Positions 40,259 to 54,542 of a DNA stretch of 64,000 bases are shown one piece after another. Position numbers and translations under genes: made by a program. A model generated the notes under the pieces. The model was not told the origin of the DNA. It worked only from the letters and a program-made list of their open reading frames with translations, and did not search any database. Where the stretch lies: assembly GCF_050948175.1 (NCBI RefSeq), contig NW_027490219.1, positions 682,001 through 746,000 on the forward strand. The letters are read 5' to 3'. This DNA is from Xylocopa sonorina. Lineage: Eukaryota > Arthropoda > Insecta > Hymenoptera > Apidae. Each line of letters opens with the position of its first letter. The stretch's first letter is position 1.

Positions 40259-42679
40259 GTTTGCAGATGTCTACGTATCGCAGCAATAGATCTCTAATGC
40301 TTCTTAAAGCGCGATATCGCATCTATTTCTATGCTTCATGGTAAGATGCAATATTCATCGCGAAGTGTTATGCATTCCTCGTTAACGATTCAAATGAAAG
40401 TAAATGCGACACTTCCATGCAAGGAAATAGCGATTGCAGATGTCTACGTATCGTAGCAATAGAGTTCTTATGATTCTTAAAACGCGATATCGCATCTCTT
40501 TTCTATGTTTCATGGTAAGATATAATATGAATTGCGAAGTGTTACGTATTCCTCGTCTACACATCAAATGAATGTAAATGCGACACTTCCTTGCAAGGAA
40601 ATAGCGTTTGCAGATGTCTACGTATCGTAGCAATAGAGTTCCAATGCTTCTTAAACGCGATACCGCATCTCATTTCTATGTTTCATGGTAAGATATAATA
40701 TGATTTGCGAAGTGTTATGTATTCCTCGTCTACACATCAAATGAATGTAAATACGACACATCTTTGCAAGGAAATAGCGTTTGCAGATATCTACGTATCG
40801 TAGCAATAGAGTTCTTATGATTCTTAAAACGCGATATCGCATCTCATTTCTATGTTTCATGGTAAGATATAATATGATTTGCGAAGTGTTATGTATTCCT
40901 CGTCTACACATCAAATGAATGTAAATGCGACACTTCCTTGCAAGGAAATAGCGTTTGCAGATGTCTACGTATCGTAGCAATAGAGTTCTGATGTTTTTTA
41001 AAGCGCGATATCGCATCTCATTTCTATGTTTCATGGTAAGATATAATATGATTTGCGAAGTGTCATGTATTCCTCGTCTACACTTCAAATGAATGTAAAT
41101 GCGACACTTCCTTGCTAGGAAATAGCGTCTGCAGATGTCTAGGTATCGTAGCAATAGAGTTCTAATGCTTCTTAAAACGCGATATCGCATCTCATTTCTA
41201 TGTTTCATGGTAAGATATAATATGATTTGCGAAGTGTTATGTATTCCTCGTCTACACTTCAAATGAATGTAAATGCGACACTTTCTTGCAAGGAAATAGC
41301 GTTTGCAGATGTCTACGTATCGTAGCATTGGATTTCTGATGCTTCTTAAAACGAGATATTGCATCTCATATCTATATTTCATGATAAGATATAATATTCA
41401 TTGCGAAGTGTTATGCATTCCTCGTCTACGATTCAAATGAAAGTAAATGCGACACTTCCTTGCAAGGAAATAGCGTTTGCAGATGTCTACGTATTGTAGC
41501 AATAGAGTTCTTATGATTCTTAAAACGCGATATCGGATCTCAGTTCTATGTTTCATGGTAAGATATAATATGGTTTGCGAAGTGTCATGTATTCCTCGTC
41601 TACACTTCAAATGAATGTAAATGCGACACTTCCTTGCAAGGAAATAGCGTTTGCAAACGTCTACCTATCGTAGCAATAGAGTTCTAATGCTTCTTAAAAC
41701 GCGATATCGCATCTCATTTCTATGTTTCATGGTAAGGTATAATATGATTTGCGAAGTGTTATGTATTCCTCGTCTACACTTCAAATGAATGTAAATGCGA
41801 CACTTCCTTGCAAGGAAATAGCGTTTGCAGATGTCTACGTATCGTAGCAATAGAGTTCTAATGCTTCTTAAAACGCGATATCGCATCTCATTTCCATGTT
41901 TCATGGTAAGATATAATATGATTTGCGAAGTGTTATGTATTCCTCGTCTACACTTCAAGTGAATGTAAACGCGACACTTCCTTGCAAGGAAATAGCGTTT
42001 GCAGATGTCTACGTATCGTAGCAATAGAGTTCTTATGATTCTTAAAACGCGATATCGCATCTCATTTCTATGTTTCATGGTAAGGTATAATATGATTTGC
42101 GAAGTGTCATGTATTCCTCGTCTACACTTCAAATGAATGTAAATGCCACACTTCCCTGCTAGGAAATAGCGTCTGCAGATGTCCAGGTATCGTAGCAATA
42201 GAGTTCTAATGCTTCTTAAAACGCGATATCGCATCTCATTTCTATGTTTCATGGTAAGATATAATATGATTTGCGAAGTATCATGTATTCCTCGTCTACA
42301 CTTCAAATGAATGTAAATGCGACACTTCCACGCTAGGAAATAGCGTTTGCAGATGTCCACGTATCGTAGCAATAGATTTCTAATGCTTCTTGAAACGCGA
42401 TATCGCACCTCATTTCTATGTTTCATGGTAAGATATAATATGATTTGCGAAGTGTCATGTATTCCTCGATTACACTTCAAATGAATGTAAATGCGACACT
42501 TCCTTGCTAGGAAATAGCGTCTGCAGATGTCTAGGTATCGTAGCAATAGAGTTCTATTGCTTCTTGAAACGCGATATCGCATCTCATCTGTATGTTTCAT
42601 GGTATGATATAATATGATTTGCGAAGTGTTATGTATTCCTCGTCTACACTTCAAATGAATGTAAATGCGACACTTCCTT

Positions 42680-43100
42680 GCAAGGAAATAGAGTTGGCAG
42701 ATGTCTACGTATCGTAGCAATAGAGTTCTTATGATTCTTAAAACGCGATATCGCATCTCATTTCAATGTTTCATGGTAAGATATAATATGATTTGCGAAG
42801 TGTCATGTATTCCTCGTCTGCACTTCAAATGAATGTGAATACGACACTTCCTCGCTAGGAAATAGCGTTTGCAGATGTCTAGGTATCGCAGCAATAGAGT
42901 TCTAATGCTTCTCAAAACGCGATATCGCATCTCATTTCTATGTTTCATAGTAATATATAATATGATTTGCGAAGTGTCATGTATTCCTCGTCTACACTCC
43001 AAATGAATGTAAATGCGACACTTCGTTGCAAGGAAATAGCGTTTGTGAATGTCTATCTATCGTAGCAATAGTGTTCTAATGCTTCTTAAAACGCGATATC
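42680..43100. repeat. Block duplicated at 45815-46235
   Basis: Shares with the later copy the rare GAGTTGGCAGATG, GTCTGCACTTC, CTCAAAACGCG and GTTTGTGAATGTC variants. The offset is 3135 bp, that is 18 x 174 plus 3; the extra 3 bp come from the small indel cluster near 45470-45486. Confidence 0.82.
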
Positions 43101-45814
43101 GCATCTCATTTCTATGTTTCATGGTAAGATATAATATGATTTGCGAAGTGTTATGTATTCCACGTCTACAATTCAAATGAATGTAAATGCGACACTTCCT
43201 TGCAAGGAAATAGCGTTTGCAAACGTCTACCTATCGTAGCAATAGAGTTCTAATGCTTCTTAAAACGCGATATCGCATCTCATTTAGATATTTCATGGTA
43301 AGATATAATATGATTTGCGAAGTGTTATGTATTCCTCGTCTACACTTCAAATGAATGTAAATGCGACACTTCCTTGCAAGGAAATAGCGTTTGCAGTTGT
43401 CTATGTATCGTAGCAATAGATTTCTAATGCTTCTTAAAATGCGATTTCGCATCTCATTTCTATGTTTCATGGTAAGATATAATATGATTTGCGAAGTGTT
43501 ATGTATTCCTCGTCTACACTTCAAATGAATGTAAATGCGACACTTCCTTGCAAGGAAATAGCGTTTGCAGTTGTATATGTATCGTAGCAATAGATTTCTA
43601 ATGCTTCTTAAAATGCGATTTCGCATCTCATTTCTATGTTTCATGGTAAGATATAATATGATTTGCGAAGTGTCATGTATTCCTCGTCTACACTTCAAAT
43701 GAATGTAAATGCGACACTTCCCTGCAAGGAAATAGCGTTTACAGATGTCTACGTATCGTAGCAATAGAGTTCAAATGCTTCTTAAAACGCGATATCGCAT
43801 CTCATTTCTATATTTCATGGTAAGATATAATATGATTTGCGAAGTGTTATGTATTCCTCGTCTACACTTCAAATGAATGTAAATGCGACACTTCCTTGCA
43901 AGGAAATAGCGTTTGCAGATGTCTACGTATCGTAGCAATAGTGTTCTAATGCTTCTTAAAACGCGATATCGCATCTCATCTCTATATTTCATGGTAAGAT
44001 ATAATATGATTTGCGAAGTGTTGTGTATTCCTCGTCTACACTTCAAATGAATGTAAATGCGACACTTCCTTGCAAGGAAATAGCGTTTGCGAATGTCTAC
44101 CTATCGTAGCAATAGAGTTCAAAAGCTTCATAAAACGAGATATTGCATCTCATTTCTATGTTTCATGGTAAGATATATTATGATTTGCGAAGTGTTATGT
44201 ATTCCTCGTCTACACTTCAGATGAATGTAAATGCGACACTTCCATGCAAGGAAATAGCGTTTGCAGATGTCTACGTATCGAAGCAATAGAGTTCAAATGC
44301 TTCTTAAAACGCGATATCGCATCTCATTTCTATGTTTCATGGTAAGATATAATATGATTTGCGAAGTGTTATGTATTCCTCGTCTACACTTCAAATGAAT
44401 GTAAATGCGACACTTACTTGCAAGGAAATAGCGTTTACAGATATCTACGTATCGTAGCAATAGAGTTCTTATGATTCTTAAAACGCGAAATCGCATCTCA
44501 TTTCTATGTTTCATGGTAAGATATAATATGATTTGCGAAGTGTTATGTATTCCTCGTCTACACTTCAAATGAATGTGAATGCGAAATTTCCTCGCTAGGA
44601 AATAGCGTTTGCAGATGTCTACGTATCGTAGCAATAGATTTCTAATGCTTCTTAAAACGCGATATCGCATTTCATTTCTATGTTTCATGGTAAGATATAA
44701 TACGATTTGCGAAGTGTTATGTATTCCTCGTCTACACTTCAAATGAATGTGAATGCGACACATCCTTGCAAGGAAATAGCGTTTGCGAATGTCTACCTAT
44801 CGTAGCAATAGTGTTCTAATGCTTCTTAAAACGCGATATCGGATCTCATTTCTATGTTTCATGGTAAGATGTAATATGATTTGCGAAGTGTTATGCATTC
44901 CTCGTCTACGATTCAAATGAATGTAAATGCGACACTTCCTGGCAAGGAAATAACGTTTGCAGATGTCTACGTATCGTAGCAATAGAGTTCTTATGATTCT
45001 TAAAACGCGATATCGCATCTCATTCCTATGTTTCATGGTAAGATATATTATGATTTGCGAAGTGTTATGTATTCCTCGTCTACACTTCAAATGAATGTAA
45101 ATGCGACACTTACTTGCAAGGAAATAGCGTTTGCAGATGTCTACGTATCGTAGCAATAGAGTTCTTATGATTCTTAAAGCGCGATATCGCATCTCATTTC
45201 TATGTTTCAAGGTAAGATATAATATGATTTGCGAAGTGTTATGTATTCCTCGTCTACACTTCAAATGAATGTGAATGCGACACACCCTTGCAAGGAAATA
45301 GCGTTTGCGAATGTCTACCTATCGTAGCAATAGTGTTCTAATGCTTCTTAAAACGCGATATCGCATCTCATTCCTATGTTTCATGGTAAGATATATTATG
45401 ATTTGCGAAGTGTTATGTATTCCTCGTCCACACTTCAAATGAATGTAAATGCGACACTTTCTTGCAAGGAATAGCGTTATTTGCCAGATGTCTACGTATC
45501 GTAGCAATAGATTTCTTATGATTCTTAAAACGCGATATCGCATCTCATTTCTATGTTTCATGCTAAGATATAATATGATTTGCGAAGTGTTATGTATTCC
45601 TCGTCTACACTTCAAATGAACGTAAATGCGACACTTACTTGCAAGGAAATAACGTTTGCAGATTTCTGCGTATCGTAGCAATAGAGTTCTTATGATTCTT
45701 AAAACGCGATATCGTATCTCATTTCTATGTTTCATGGTAAGATATAATATGATTTGCGAAGTGTCATGTATTCCTCGTCTACACTTCAAATGAATGTAAA
45801 TGCGAAACTTCCTT

Positions 45815-46235
45815 GCAAGGAAATAGAGTTGGCAGATGTCTACGTATCGTAGCAATAGAGTTCTTATGATTCTTAAAACGCGATATCGCATCTCATTTCA
45901 ATGTTTCATGGTAAGATATAATATGATTTGCGAAGTGTCATGTATTCCTCGTCTGCACTTCAAATGAATGTGAATACGACACTTCCTCGCTAGGAAATAG
46001 CGTTTGCAGATGTCTAGGTATCGCAGCAATAGAGTTCTAATGCTTCTCAAAACGCGATATCGCATCTCATTTCTATGTTTCATGGTAATATATAATATGA
46101 TTTGCGAAGTGTCATGTATTCCTCGTCTACACTCCAAATGAATGTAAATGCGACACTTCGTTGCAAGGAAATAGCGTTTGTGAATGTCTATCTATCGTAG
46201 CAATAGTGTTCTAATGCTTCTTAAAACGCGATATC
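45815..46235. repeat. Second copy of the 42680-43100 block
   Basis: Matches 42680-43100 with few changes. Just after it (about 46242) a base is missing (CATTCTATG for CATTTCTATG), so the following shared segment, marked by ACGAGATATTG at 44135 and 46747, has an offset of 2612, that is 15 x 174 plus 2. Confidence 0.8.
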
Positions 46236-48000
46236 GCATCTCATTCTATGTTTCATCGTAAGATATAATATGATTTGCGAAGTGTTATGCATTCCACGTC
46301 TACGATTCAAATGAATGTAAATGCGACACTTCCTAGCAAGGAAATAGCGTTTGCAGATGTCTACGTATCAAAGCAATAGAGTTCAAATGCTTCTTAAAAC
46401 GCGATATCGCATCTCATTTCTATGTTTCATGGTAAGATATAATATGATTTGCGAAGTGTTATGTATTCCTCGTCTACACTTCAAATGAATGTAAATGCGA
46501 CACTTCCTTGCAAGGAAATAGCTTTTGCAGGTGTCTAGGTATCGTAGCAATAGTGTTCTAATGCTTCTTTAAACGCGATATCGCATCTCATTTCTATATT
46601 TCATGGTAAGATATAATATGATTTGCGAAGTGTTGTGTATTCCTCGTCTACACTTCAAATGAATGTAAATGCGACACTTCCTTGCAAGGAAATAGCGTTT
46701 GCGAATGTCTACCTATCGTAGCAATAGAGTTCAAATGCTTCTTAAAACGAGATATTGCATCTCATTTCTATGTTTCATGGTAAGATATATTATGATTTGC
46801 GAAGTGTTATGTATTCCTCGTCTACACTTCAAATGAATGTAAATGCGACACTTCCATGCAAGGAAATAGCGTTTGCAGATGTCTACGTATCGAAGCAATA
46901 GAGTTCAAATGCTTCTTAAAACGCGATATCGCATCTCATTTCTATGTTTCATGGTAAGATATAATATGATTTGCGAAGTGTTATGTATTCCTCGTCTACA
47001 CTTCAAATGAATGTAAATGCGACACTTACTTGCAAGGAAATAGCGTTTGCAGATATCTACGTATCGTAGCAATAGTGTTCTTATGATTCTTAAAACGCGA
47101 AATCGCATCTCATTTCTATGTTTCATGGTAAGATATAATATGATTTGCCAAGTGTTATGTATTCCTCGTCTACACTTCAAATGAATGTGAATGCGAAACT
47201 TCCTCGCTAGGAAATAGCGTTTGCAGATGTCTACGTATCGTAGCAATAGATTTCTAATGCTTCTTAAAACGCGATATCGCATCTCATTTCTATGTTTCAT
47301 GGTAAGATATAATATGATTTGCGATGTGTTATGTGTTCCTCGTCTACACTTCAAATGAATGTAAATACGACACTTCTTTGCAAGGAAATAGCGTTTGCAA
47401 ACGTCTACCTGTCGTAGCAGTAGAGTTCTAATGCTTCTTAGAACGCGATATCGCATCTCATTTCTATATTTCATGGTAAGATATAATATGATTTGCGAAG
47501 TGTTATGTATTCCTCCTCTACACTTCAAATGAATGTAAATGCGACACTTCCTTGCAAGGAAATAGCGTTTGCAGATGTCTACGTATCGTAGCAATAGAGT
47601 TCAAATGCTTCTTAAAACGCGATATCGCATCTCATTTCTATGTTTCATGGTAAGATATAATATGATTTGCGAAGTGTTATGTATTCCTCGTCTACACTTC
47701 AAATGAATGTAAATGCGACACTTCCTTGCAAGGAAATAGCGTTTGCGAATGTCTACCTATCATAGCAATAGTGTTCTAATGCTTCTTAAAACGCAATATC
47801 GCATCTCATCTCTATGTTTCATGGTAAGATATAATATGATTTGCGACGTGTTATGTATTCCTCGTCTACACTTCAAATGAATGTAAATGCGACACTTCCT
47901 TGCAAGAAAATAGCGTTTGCAGATGTCTACGTATCGAAGCAATAGAGTTCAAATGCTTCTTAAAACGCGACATCGCATCTCATTTCTATGTTTCATGGTA

Positions 48001-49050
48001 CGATGTAATATGATTAGCGAAGTGTTATGTATTCCTCGTCTACACTTCTAATGAATGTGAATGCGACACTTCCTTGCAAGGAAATAGCGTTTGCGAATGT
48101 CTACCTATCGTAGCAATGGTGTTCTAATGCTTCTTAAAACGCGATATCGCATCTCATTTCTATGTTTCATGGTACGATGTAATATGATTAGCGAAGTGTT
48201 ATGTATTCCTCGTCTACACTTCTAATGAATGTGAATGCGACACTTCCTTGCAAGGAAATAGCGTTTGCGAATGTCTACCTATCGTAGCAATGGTGTTCTA
48301 ATGCTTCTTAAAACGCGATATCGCATCTCATTTCTATGTTTCATGGTAAGATATATTATGATTTGCTAAGTGTTATGTATTCCTCGTCTACACTTCAAAT
48401 GAATGTAAATGCGACACTTCCTTGCAAGGAAATAGTGTTTGCAGATGTCTACGTATCGAAGCAATAGAGTTCAAATGCTTCTTAAAACGCGATATCGCAT
48501 CTCATTTCTATGTTTCATGGTACGATGTAATATGATTAGCGAAGTGTTATGTATTCCTCGTCTACACTTCTAATGAATGTGAATGCGACACTTCCTTGCA
48601 AGGAAATAGCGTTTGCGAATGTCTACCTATCGTAGCAATGGTGTTCTAATGCTTCTTAAAACGCGATATCGCATCTCATTTCTATGTTTCATGGTACGAT
48701 GTAATATGATTAGCGAAGTGTTATGTATTCCTCGTCTACACTTCTAATGAATGTGAATGCGACACTTCCTTGCAAGGAAATAGCGTTTGCGAATGTCTAC
48801 CTATCGTAGCAATGGTGTTCTAATGCTTCTTAAAACGCGATATCGCATCTCATTTCTATGTTTCATGGTAAGATATATTATGATTTGCTAAGTGTTATGT
48901 ATTCCTCGTCTACACTTCAAATGAATGTAAATGCGACACTTCCTTGCAAGGAAATAGTGTTTGCAGATGTCTACGTATCGAAGCAATAGAGTTCAAATGC
49001 TTCTTAAAACGCGATATCGCATCTCATTTCTATGTTTCATGGTACGATGT
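48001..49050. repeat. Trimer higher-order repeat, 522 bp, stop-bearing variant
   Basis: The variant GGTACGATGTAATATG, followed by GATTAGCGAAG, has its CGATGT at 48001, 48175, 48523, 48697 and 49045. This is an alternating 174/348 spacing that equals a 522-bp trimer. Two of three monomers also carry CACTTCTAATGAATG, which puts TAG in the minus-strand 58-codon frame (CAT-TAG-AAG). The block therefore has no long open frame although it is highly homogeneous. Single relatives occur near 51830 and 52700. Confidence 0.88.
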
Positions 49051-51750
49051 AATATGATTAGCGAAGTGTTATGTATTCCTCGTCTACACTTCTAATGAAT
49101 GTGAATGCGACACTTCCTTGCAAGGAAATAGCGTTTGCGAATGTCTACCTATCGTAGCAATGGTGTTCTAATGCTTCTTAAAACGCGATATCGCATCTCA
49201 TTTCTATGTTTCATGGTAAGATATATTATGATTTGCGAAGTGTTATGTATTCCTCGTCTACACTTCAAATGAATGTAAATGCGACACTTACTTGCAAGGA
49301 AATAGCGTTTGCAGATGTCTACGTATCGTAGCAATAGAGTTCTTATGATTCTTAAAACGCGATATCGCATCTCATTTCTATGTTTCATGGTAAGATATAA
49401 TATTCATTGCGAAGTGTTATGCATTCCTCGTCTACGATTGAAATGAATGTAAATGCGACACTTCGTTGCAAGGAAATAGCGTTTGCAGATGTCTACGTAT
49501 CGTAGCAATGGAGTTCAAATGCTCCTTAAAACGCGATATCGCATCTCATTTCTATGTTTCATGGTAAGATATAATATGAATTGCGAAGTGTCATGTATAC
49601 CTCGTCTACACTTCAAATGAATGTAAATGGGACACTACCTTGCTAGGAAATAGCGTCTGCAGATGTCTAGGTATCACAGCAATAGAGTTCTAATGTTTCT
49701 TAAAGCGCGATATCGCATCTCATTTCTATGTTTCATGGTAAGATATAATATGATTTGCGAAGTGTTATGTATTCCTCGTCTACACTTCAAATGAATGTAA
49801 ATGCGACACTTCCTTGCAAGGAAATAGCGTTTGCGAATGTCTACCTATCGTAGCAATAGTGTTCTAATGCTTCTTAAAACGCGATATCGCATCTCATTCC
49901 TATGTTTCATGGTAAGATATATTATGATTTGCGAAGTGTTATGTATTCCTCGTCTACACTTCAAATGAATGTAAATGCGACACTTATTTGCAAGGAAATA
50001 GCGTTTGCAGATGTCTACGTATCGTAGCAATAGAGTTCTTATGATTCTTAAAGCGCGATATCGCATCTCATTTCTATGTTTCATGTTAAGATATAATATG
50101 ATTTGCGAAGTGTTATGTATTCCTCGTCTACACTTCAAATGAATGTGAATGCGACACTCCCTTGCAAGGAAATAGCGTTTGCGAATGTCTACCTATCGTA
50201 GCAATAGTGTTCTAATGCTTCTTAAAACGCGATATCGCATCTCATTCCTATGTTTCATGGTAAGATATATTATGATTTGCGAAGTGTTATGTATTCCTCG
50301 TCTACACTTCAAATGAATGTAAATGCGACACTTTCTTGCAAGGAAATAGCGTTTGCAGATGTGTACGTATCGTAGCAATAGATTTCTTATGATTCTTAAA
50401 ACGCGATATCGCATCTCATTTCTATGTTTCATGGTAAGATATAATATAATTTGCGAAGTGTCATGTATTCCTCGTCTACACTTCAAGTGAATGTAAATGC
50501 GACACTTCCTTGCAAGGAAATAGCGTTTGCAGATGTCTACGTACCGTAGCAATAGAGTTCTTATGTTTCTTAAAACGCGATATCGCATCTTATTTGGATG
50601 TTTCATGGTAAGATATAATATGATTTGCGAAGTGTTATGTATTCCTCATCTACACTTCAAATGAATGTAAATGCGACACTTCCTTGCAAGGAAATAGCGT
50701 TTGCAGATGTCTACGTATCGTAGCAATAGAGTTCTAATGCTTCTTAAAACGCGATATCGCATCTCATTTCCATGTTTCATGGTAAGATATAATATGATTT
50801 GCGAAGTGTTATGTATTCCTCGTCTACGATTCAAATGAATGTAAATGCGACACTTCCTTGCTAGGAAATAGCGTCTGCAGATGTCTAGGTATCGTAGCAA
50901 TAGAGTTCTATTGCTTCTTAAAACGCGATATCGCATCTCATTTGTATGTTTCATGGTATGATATAATATGATTTGCGAAGTGTTATGTATTCCTCGTCTA
51001 CACTTCAAATGAATGTAAATGCGACACTTTCTTGCAAGGAAATAGCGTTTGCAGATGTCTACGTATCGTAGCAATAGATTTCTTATGATTCTTAAAACGC
51101 GATATCGCATCTCATTTCTATATTTCATGGTAAGATATAATATGATTAGCCAAGTGTTATGTATTCCTCGTCTACACTTCAAATGAATGTAAATGCGACA
51201 CTTCTTTCAAAGGGAATAGCGTTTGCAAATGTCTACCTATCGCAGCAATAGTGTCCTAATGCTTCTTAAAACGCGATATCGCATCTCATTTCTATGTTTC
51301 ATGGTAAGATATAATATGATTTTCGAAGTGTTATGTATTCCTCGTCTACACTTCAAATGAATGTCAATGCGACACTTCCGTGCAAGGAAATTGCGTTTGC
51401 AAACGTCTACCTATCGTAGCAATAGAGTTCTAATGCTTCTTAGAACGCGATATCGCATCTCATTTCTATGTTTCATGGTAAGATATAATATGATTTGCGA
51501 AGTGTTATGTATTCCTCGTCTACACTTCAAATGAATGTAAATGCGACACTTCCTTGCAAGGAAGTAGCGTTTGCGAATGTCTACCTATCATAGCAATAGT
51601 GTTCTAATGCTTCTTAAAACGCGATATCGCATCTCATCTCTATGTTTCATGGTAAGATATAATATGATTTGCGAAGTGTTATGTATTCCTCGTCTACACT
51701 TCAAATGAATGTAAATGCGACACTTCCTTGCAAGGAAATAGCGTTTGCAG

Positions 51751-54530
51751 ATGTCTACGTATAGAAGCAATAGAGTTCAAATGCTTCTTAAAACGCGATA
51801 TCGCATCTCATTTCTATGTTTCATGGTACGATGTAATATGATTAGCGAAGTGTTATGTATTCCTCGTCTACACTTCTAATGAATGTGAATGCGACACTTC
51901 CTTGCAAGGAAATAGCGTTTGCGAATGTCTACCTATCGTAGCAATGGTGTTCTAATGCTTCTTAAAACGCGATATCGCATCTCATTTCTATGTTTCATGG
52001 TAAGATATATTATGATTTGCGAAGTGTTATGTATTCCTCGTCTACACTTCAAATGAATGTAAATGCGACACTTACTTGCAAGGAAATAGCGTTTGCAGAT
52101 GTCTACGTATCGTAGCAATAGAGTTCTTATGATTCTTAAAACGCGATATCGCATCTCATTTCTATGTTTCATGGTAAGATATAATATTCATTGCGAAGTG
52201 TTATGTATTCCTCGTCTACACTTCAAATGAATGTAAATGCGACACTTACTTGCAAGGAAATAGCGTTTGCAGATGTCTACGTATCGTAGCAATAGAGTTC
52301 TTATGATTCTTAAAACGCGATATCGCATCTCATTTCTATGTTTCATGGTAAGATATAATATTCATTGCGAAGTGTTATGCATTCCTCGTCTACGATTGAA
52401 ATGAATGTAAATGCGACACTTCCTTGCAAGGAAATAGCGTTTGCAGATGTCTACGTATCGTAGCAATGGAGTTCAAATGCTCCTTAAAACGCGATATCGC
52501 ATCTCATTTCTATGTTTCATGGTAAGATATAATATGAATTGCGAAGTGTCATGTATACCTCGTCTACACTTCAAATGAATGTGAATGCGACACTTCCTCG
52601 CTAGGAAATAGCGTTTGCAGATGTCTACGTATAGAAGCAATAGAGTTCAAATGCTTCTTAAAACGCGATATCGCATCTCATTTCTATGTTTCATGGTACG
52701 ATGTAATATGATTAGCGAAGTGTTATGTATTCCTCGTCTACACTTCTAATGAATGTGAATGCGACACTTCCTTGCAAGGAAATAGCGTTTGCGAATGTCT
52801 ACCTATCGTAGCAATGGTGTTCTAATGCTTCTTAAAACGCGATATCGCATCTCATTTCTATGTTTCATGGTAAGATATATTATGATTTGCGAAGTGTTAT
52901 GTATTCCTCGTCTACACTTCAAATGAATGTAAATGCGACACTTACTTGCAAGGAAATAGCGTTTGCAGATGTCTACGTATCGTAGCAATAGAGTTCTTAT
53001 GATTCTTAAAACGCGATATCGCATCTCATTTCTATGTTTCATGGTAAGATATAATATTCATTGCGAAGTGTTATGTATTCCTCGTCTACACTTCAAATGA
53101 ATGTGAATGCGACACTTCCTCGCTAGGAAATAGCGTTTGCAGATGTTTACGTATCGTAGCAATAGAGTTCAAATGCTCCTTAAAACGCGATATCGCATCT
53201 CATTTCTATGTTTCATGGTAAGATATAATATGATTTGCGAAGTGTTATGTATTCCTCGTCTACACTTCAAATGAATGTAAATGCGACACTTCCTTGCAAG
53301 GAAATAGAGTTGGCAGATGTCTAGGTATCGTAGGAATAGAGTTCTTATGATTCTTAAAACGCGATATCGCATCTCATTTCAATGTTTCATGGTAAGATAT
53401 AATATGATTTGCGAAGTGTCATGTATTCCTCGTCTACACTTCAAATGAATGTGAATGCGACACTTCCTCGCTAGGAAATAGCGTTTGCAGATGTCTACGT
53501 ATCGTAGCAATAGAGTTCAAATGCTCCTTAAAACGCGATATCGCATCTCATTTCTATGTTTCATGGTAAGATATAATATGAATTGCGAAGTGTCATGTAT
53601 ACCTCGTCTACACTTCAAATGAATGTAAATGCGAGACTTCCTTGCAAGGAAATAGCGTTTGCGAATGTCTATCTATCGTAGCAATAGTGTTCTAATGCTG
53701 CTTAAAACGCGATATCGCATCTCATTTCTATGTTTCATGGTAAGATATAATATGATTTGCGAAGTGTTATGCATTCCTCGTCTACGATTCAAATGAATGT
53801 AAATGCGACACTTCCTTGCAAGGAAATAGCGTTTGCAGATGTCTACCTATCGTAGCAATAGAGTTCTTATGATTCTTAAAACGCGATATCGCATCTCATT
53901 TCTATGTTTCATGATAAGATATAATATGATTTGCGAAGTGTTATGTACTCCTCGTCTACACTTCAAATGAATGTAAATGCGACACTACCTTGCTAGGAAA
54001 TAGCGCCTGCAGATGTCTATGTATCGTAGCAATAGAGTTCTAATGCTTCTTAAAACGCGATATCGCATCTCATTTCTATGTTTCATGGTAAGATATAATA
54101 TGATTTGCGAAGTGTTATGTATTCCTCGTCTACACTTCAAATGAATGTAAATGCGACACTTCCTTGCAAGGAAATAGAGTTGGCAGATGTCTAGGTATCG
54201 TAGGAATAGAGTTCTTATGATTCTTAAAACGCGATATCGCATCTCATTTCAATGTTTCATGGTAAGATATAATATGATTTGCGAAGTGTCATGTATTCCT
54301 CGTCTACACTTCAAATGAATGTGAATGCGACACTTCCTCGCTAGGAAATAGCGTTTGCAGATGTCTACGTATCGTAGCAATAGAGTTCAAATGCTCCTTA
54401 AAACGCGATATCGCATCTCATTTCTATGCTTCATGGTAAGATATAATATGATTTGCGAAGTGTTATGTATTCCTCGTCTACACTTCAAATGAATGTAAAT
54501 GCGACACTTCCTTGCAAGGAAATAGTGTTT
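51751..54530. repeat. Five-monomer (870-bp) higher-order repeat
   Basis: Segment 51751-52234 reappears at 52621-53104, and 53181-53557 reappears at 54051-54427, both at 870 bp (5 x 174). Markers are ACGTATAGAAGC (near 51757 and 52627), ATATATTATG, and GAGTTGGCAGATGTCTAGG with GTAGGAATAG (near 53308 and 54178). The array is cut by the LTR insertion directly after this. Confidence 0.85.
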
Positions 54531-54538
54531 GCGAATGT

Positions 54539-54542
54539 CTAC
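54539..54542. repeat. Left 4-bp target-site duplication CTAC
   Basis: The monomer reads GCGAATGTCTAC up to the insertion, and CTAC is repeated directly after it at 56135-56138. An uninterrupted monomer of this type reads GTCTACCTATC, so exactly 4 bp were duplicated. Confidence 0.85.

Larger units (their letters stand above)
40259..54542 (-). repeat. 174-bp satellite array, middle domain
   Basis: Period 174 continues. The first few hundred bases (40259 to about 40660) pick up the left-domain variants in the order expected if the diverged block were absent. By about 43 kb the variants change: GCGAATGTCTACC, ATAGTGTTC, GTTCAAATGC and ATATATTATG become frequent. Minus-strand open frames are shorter here because CTACCTATCG gives TAG and GTTCAAATGC gives TGA in the 58-codon frame. 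No other sequence interrupts the array until 54543. Confidence 0.96.
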
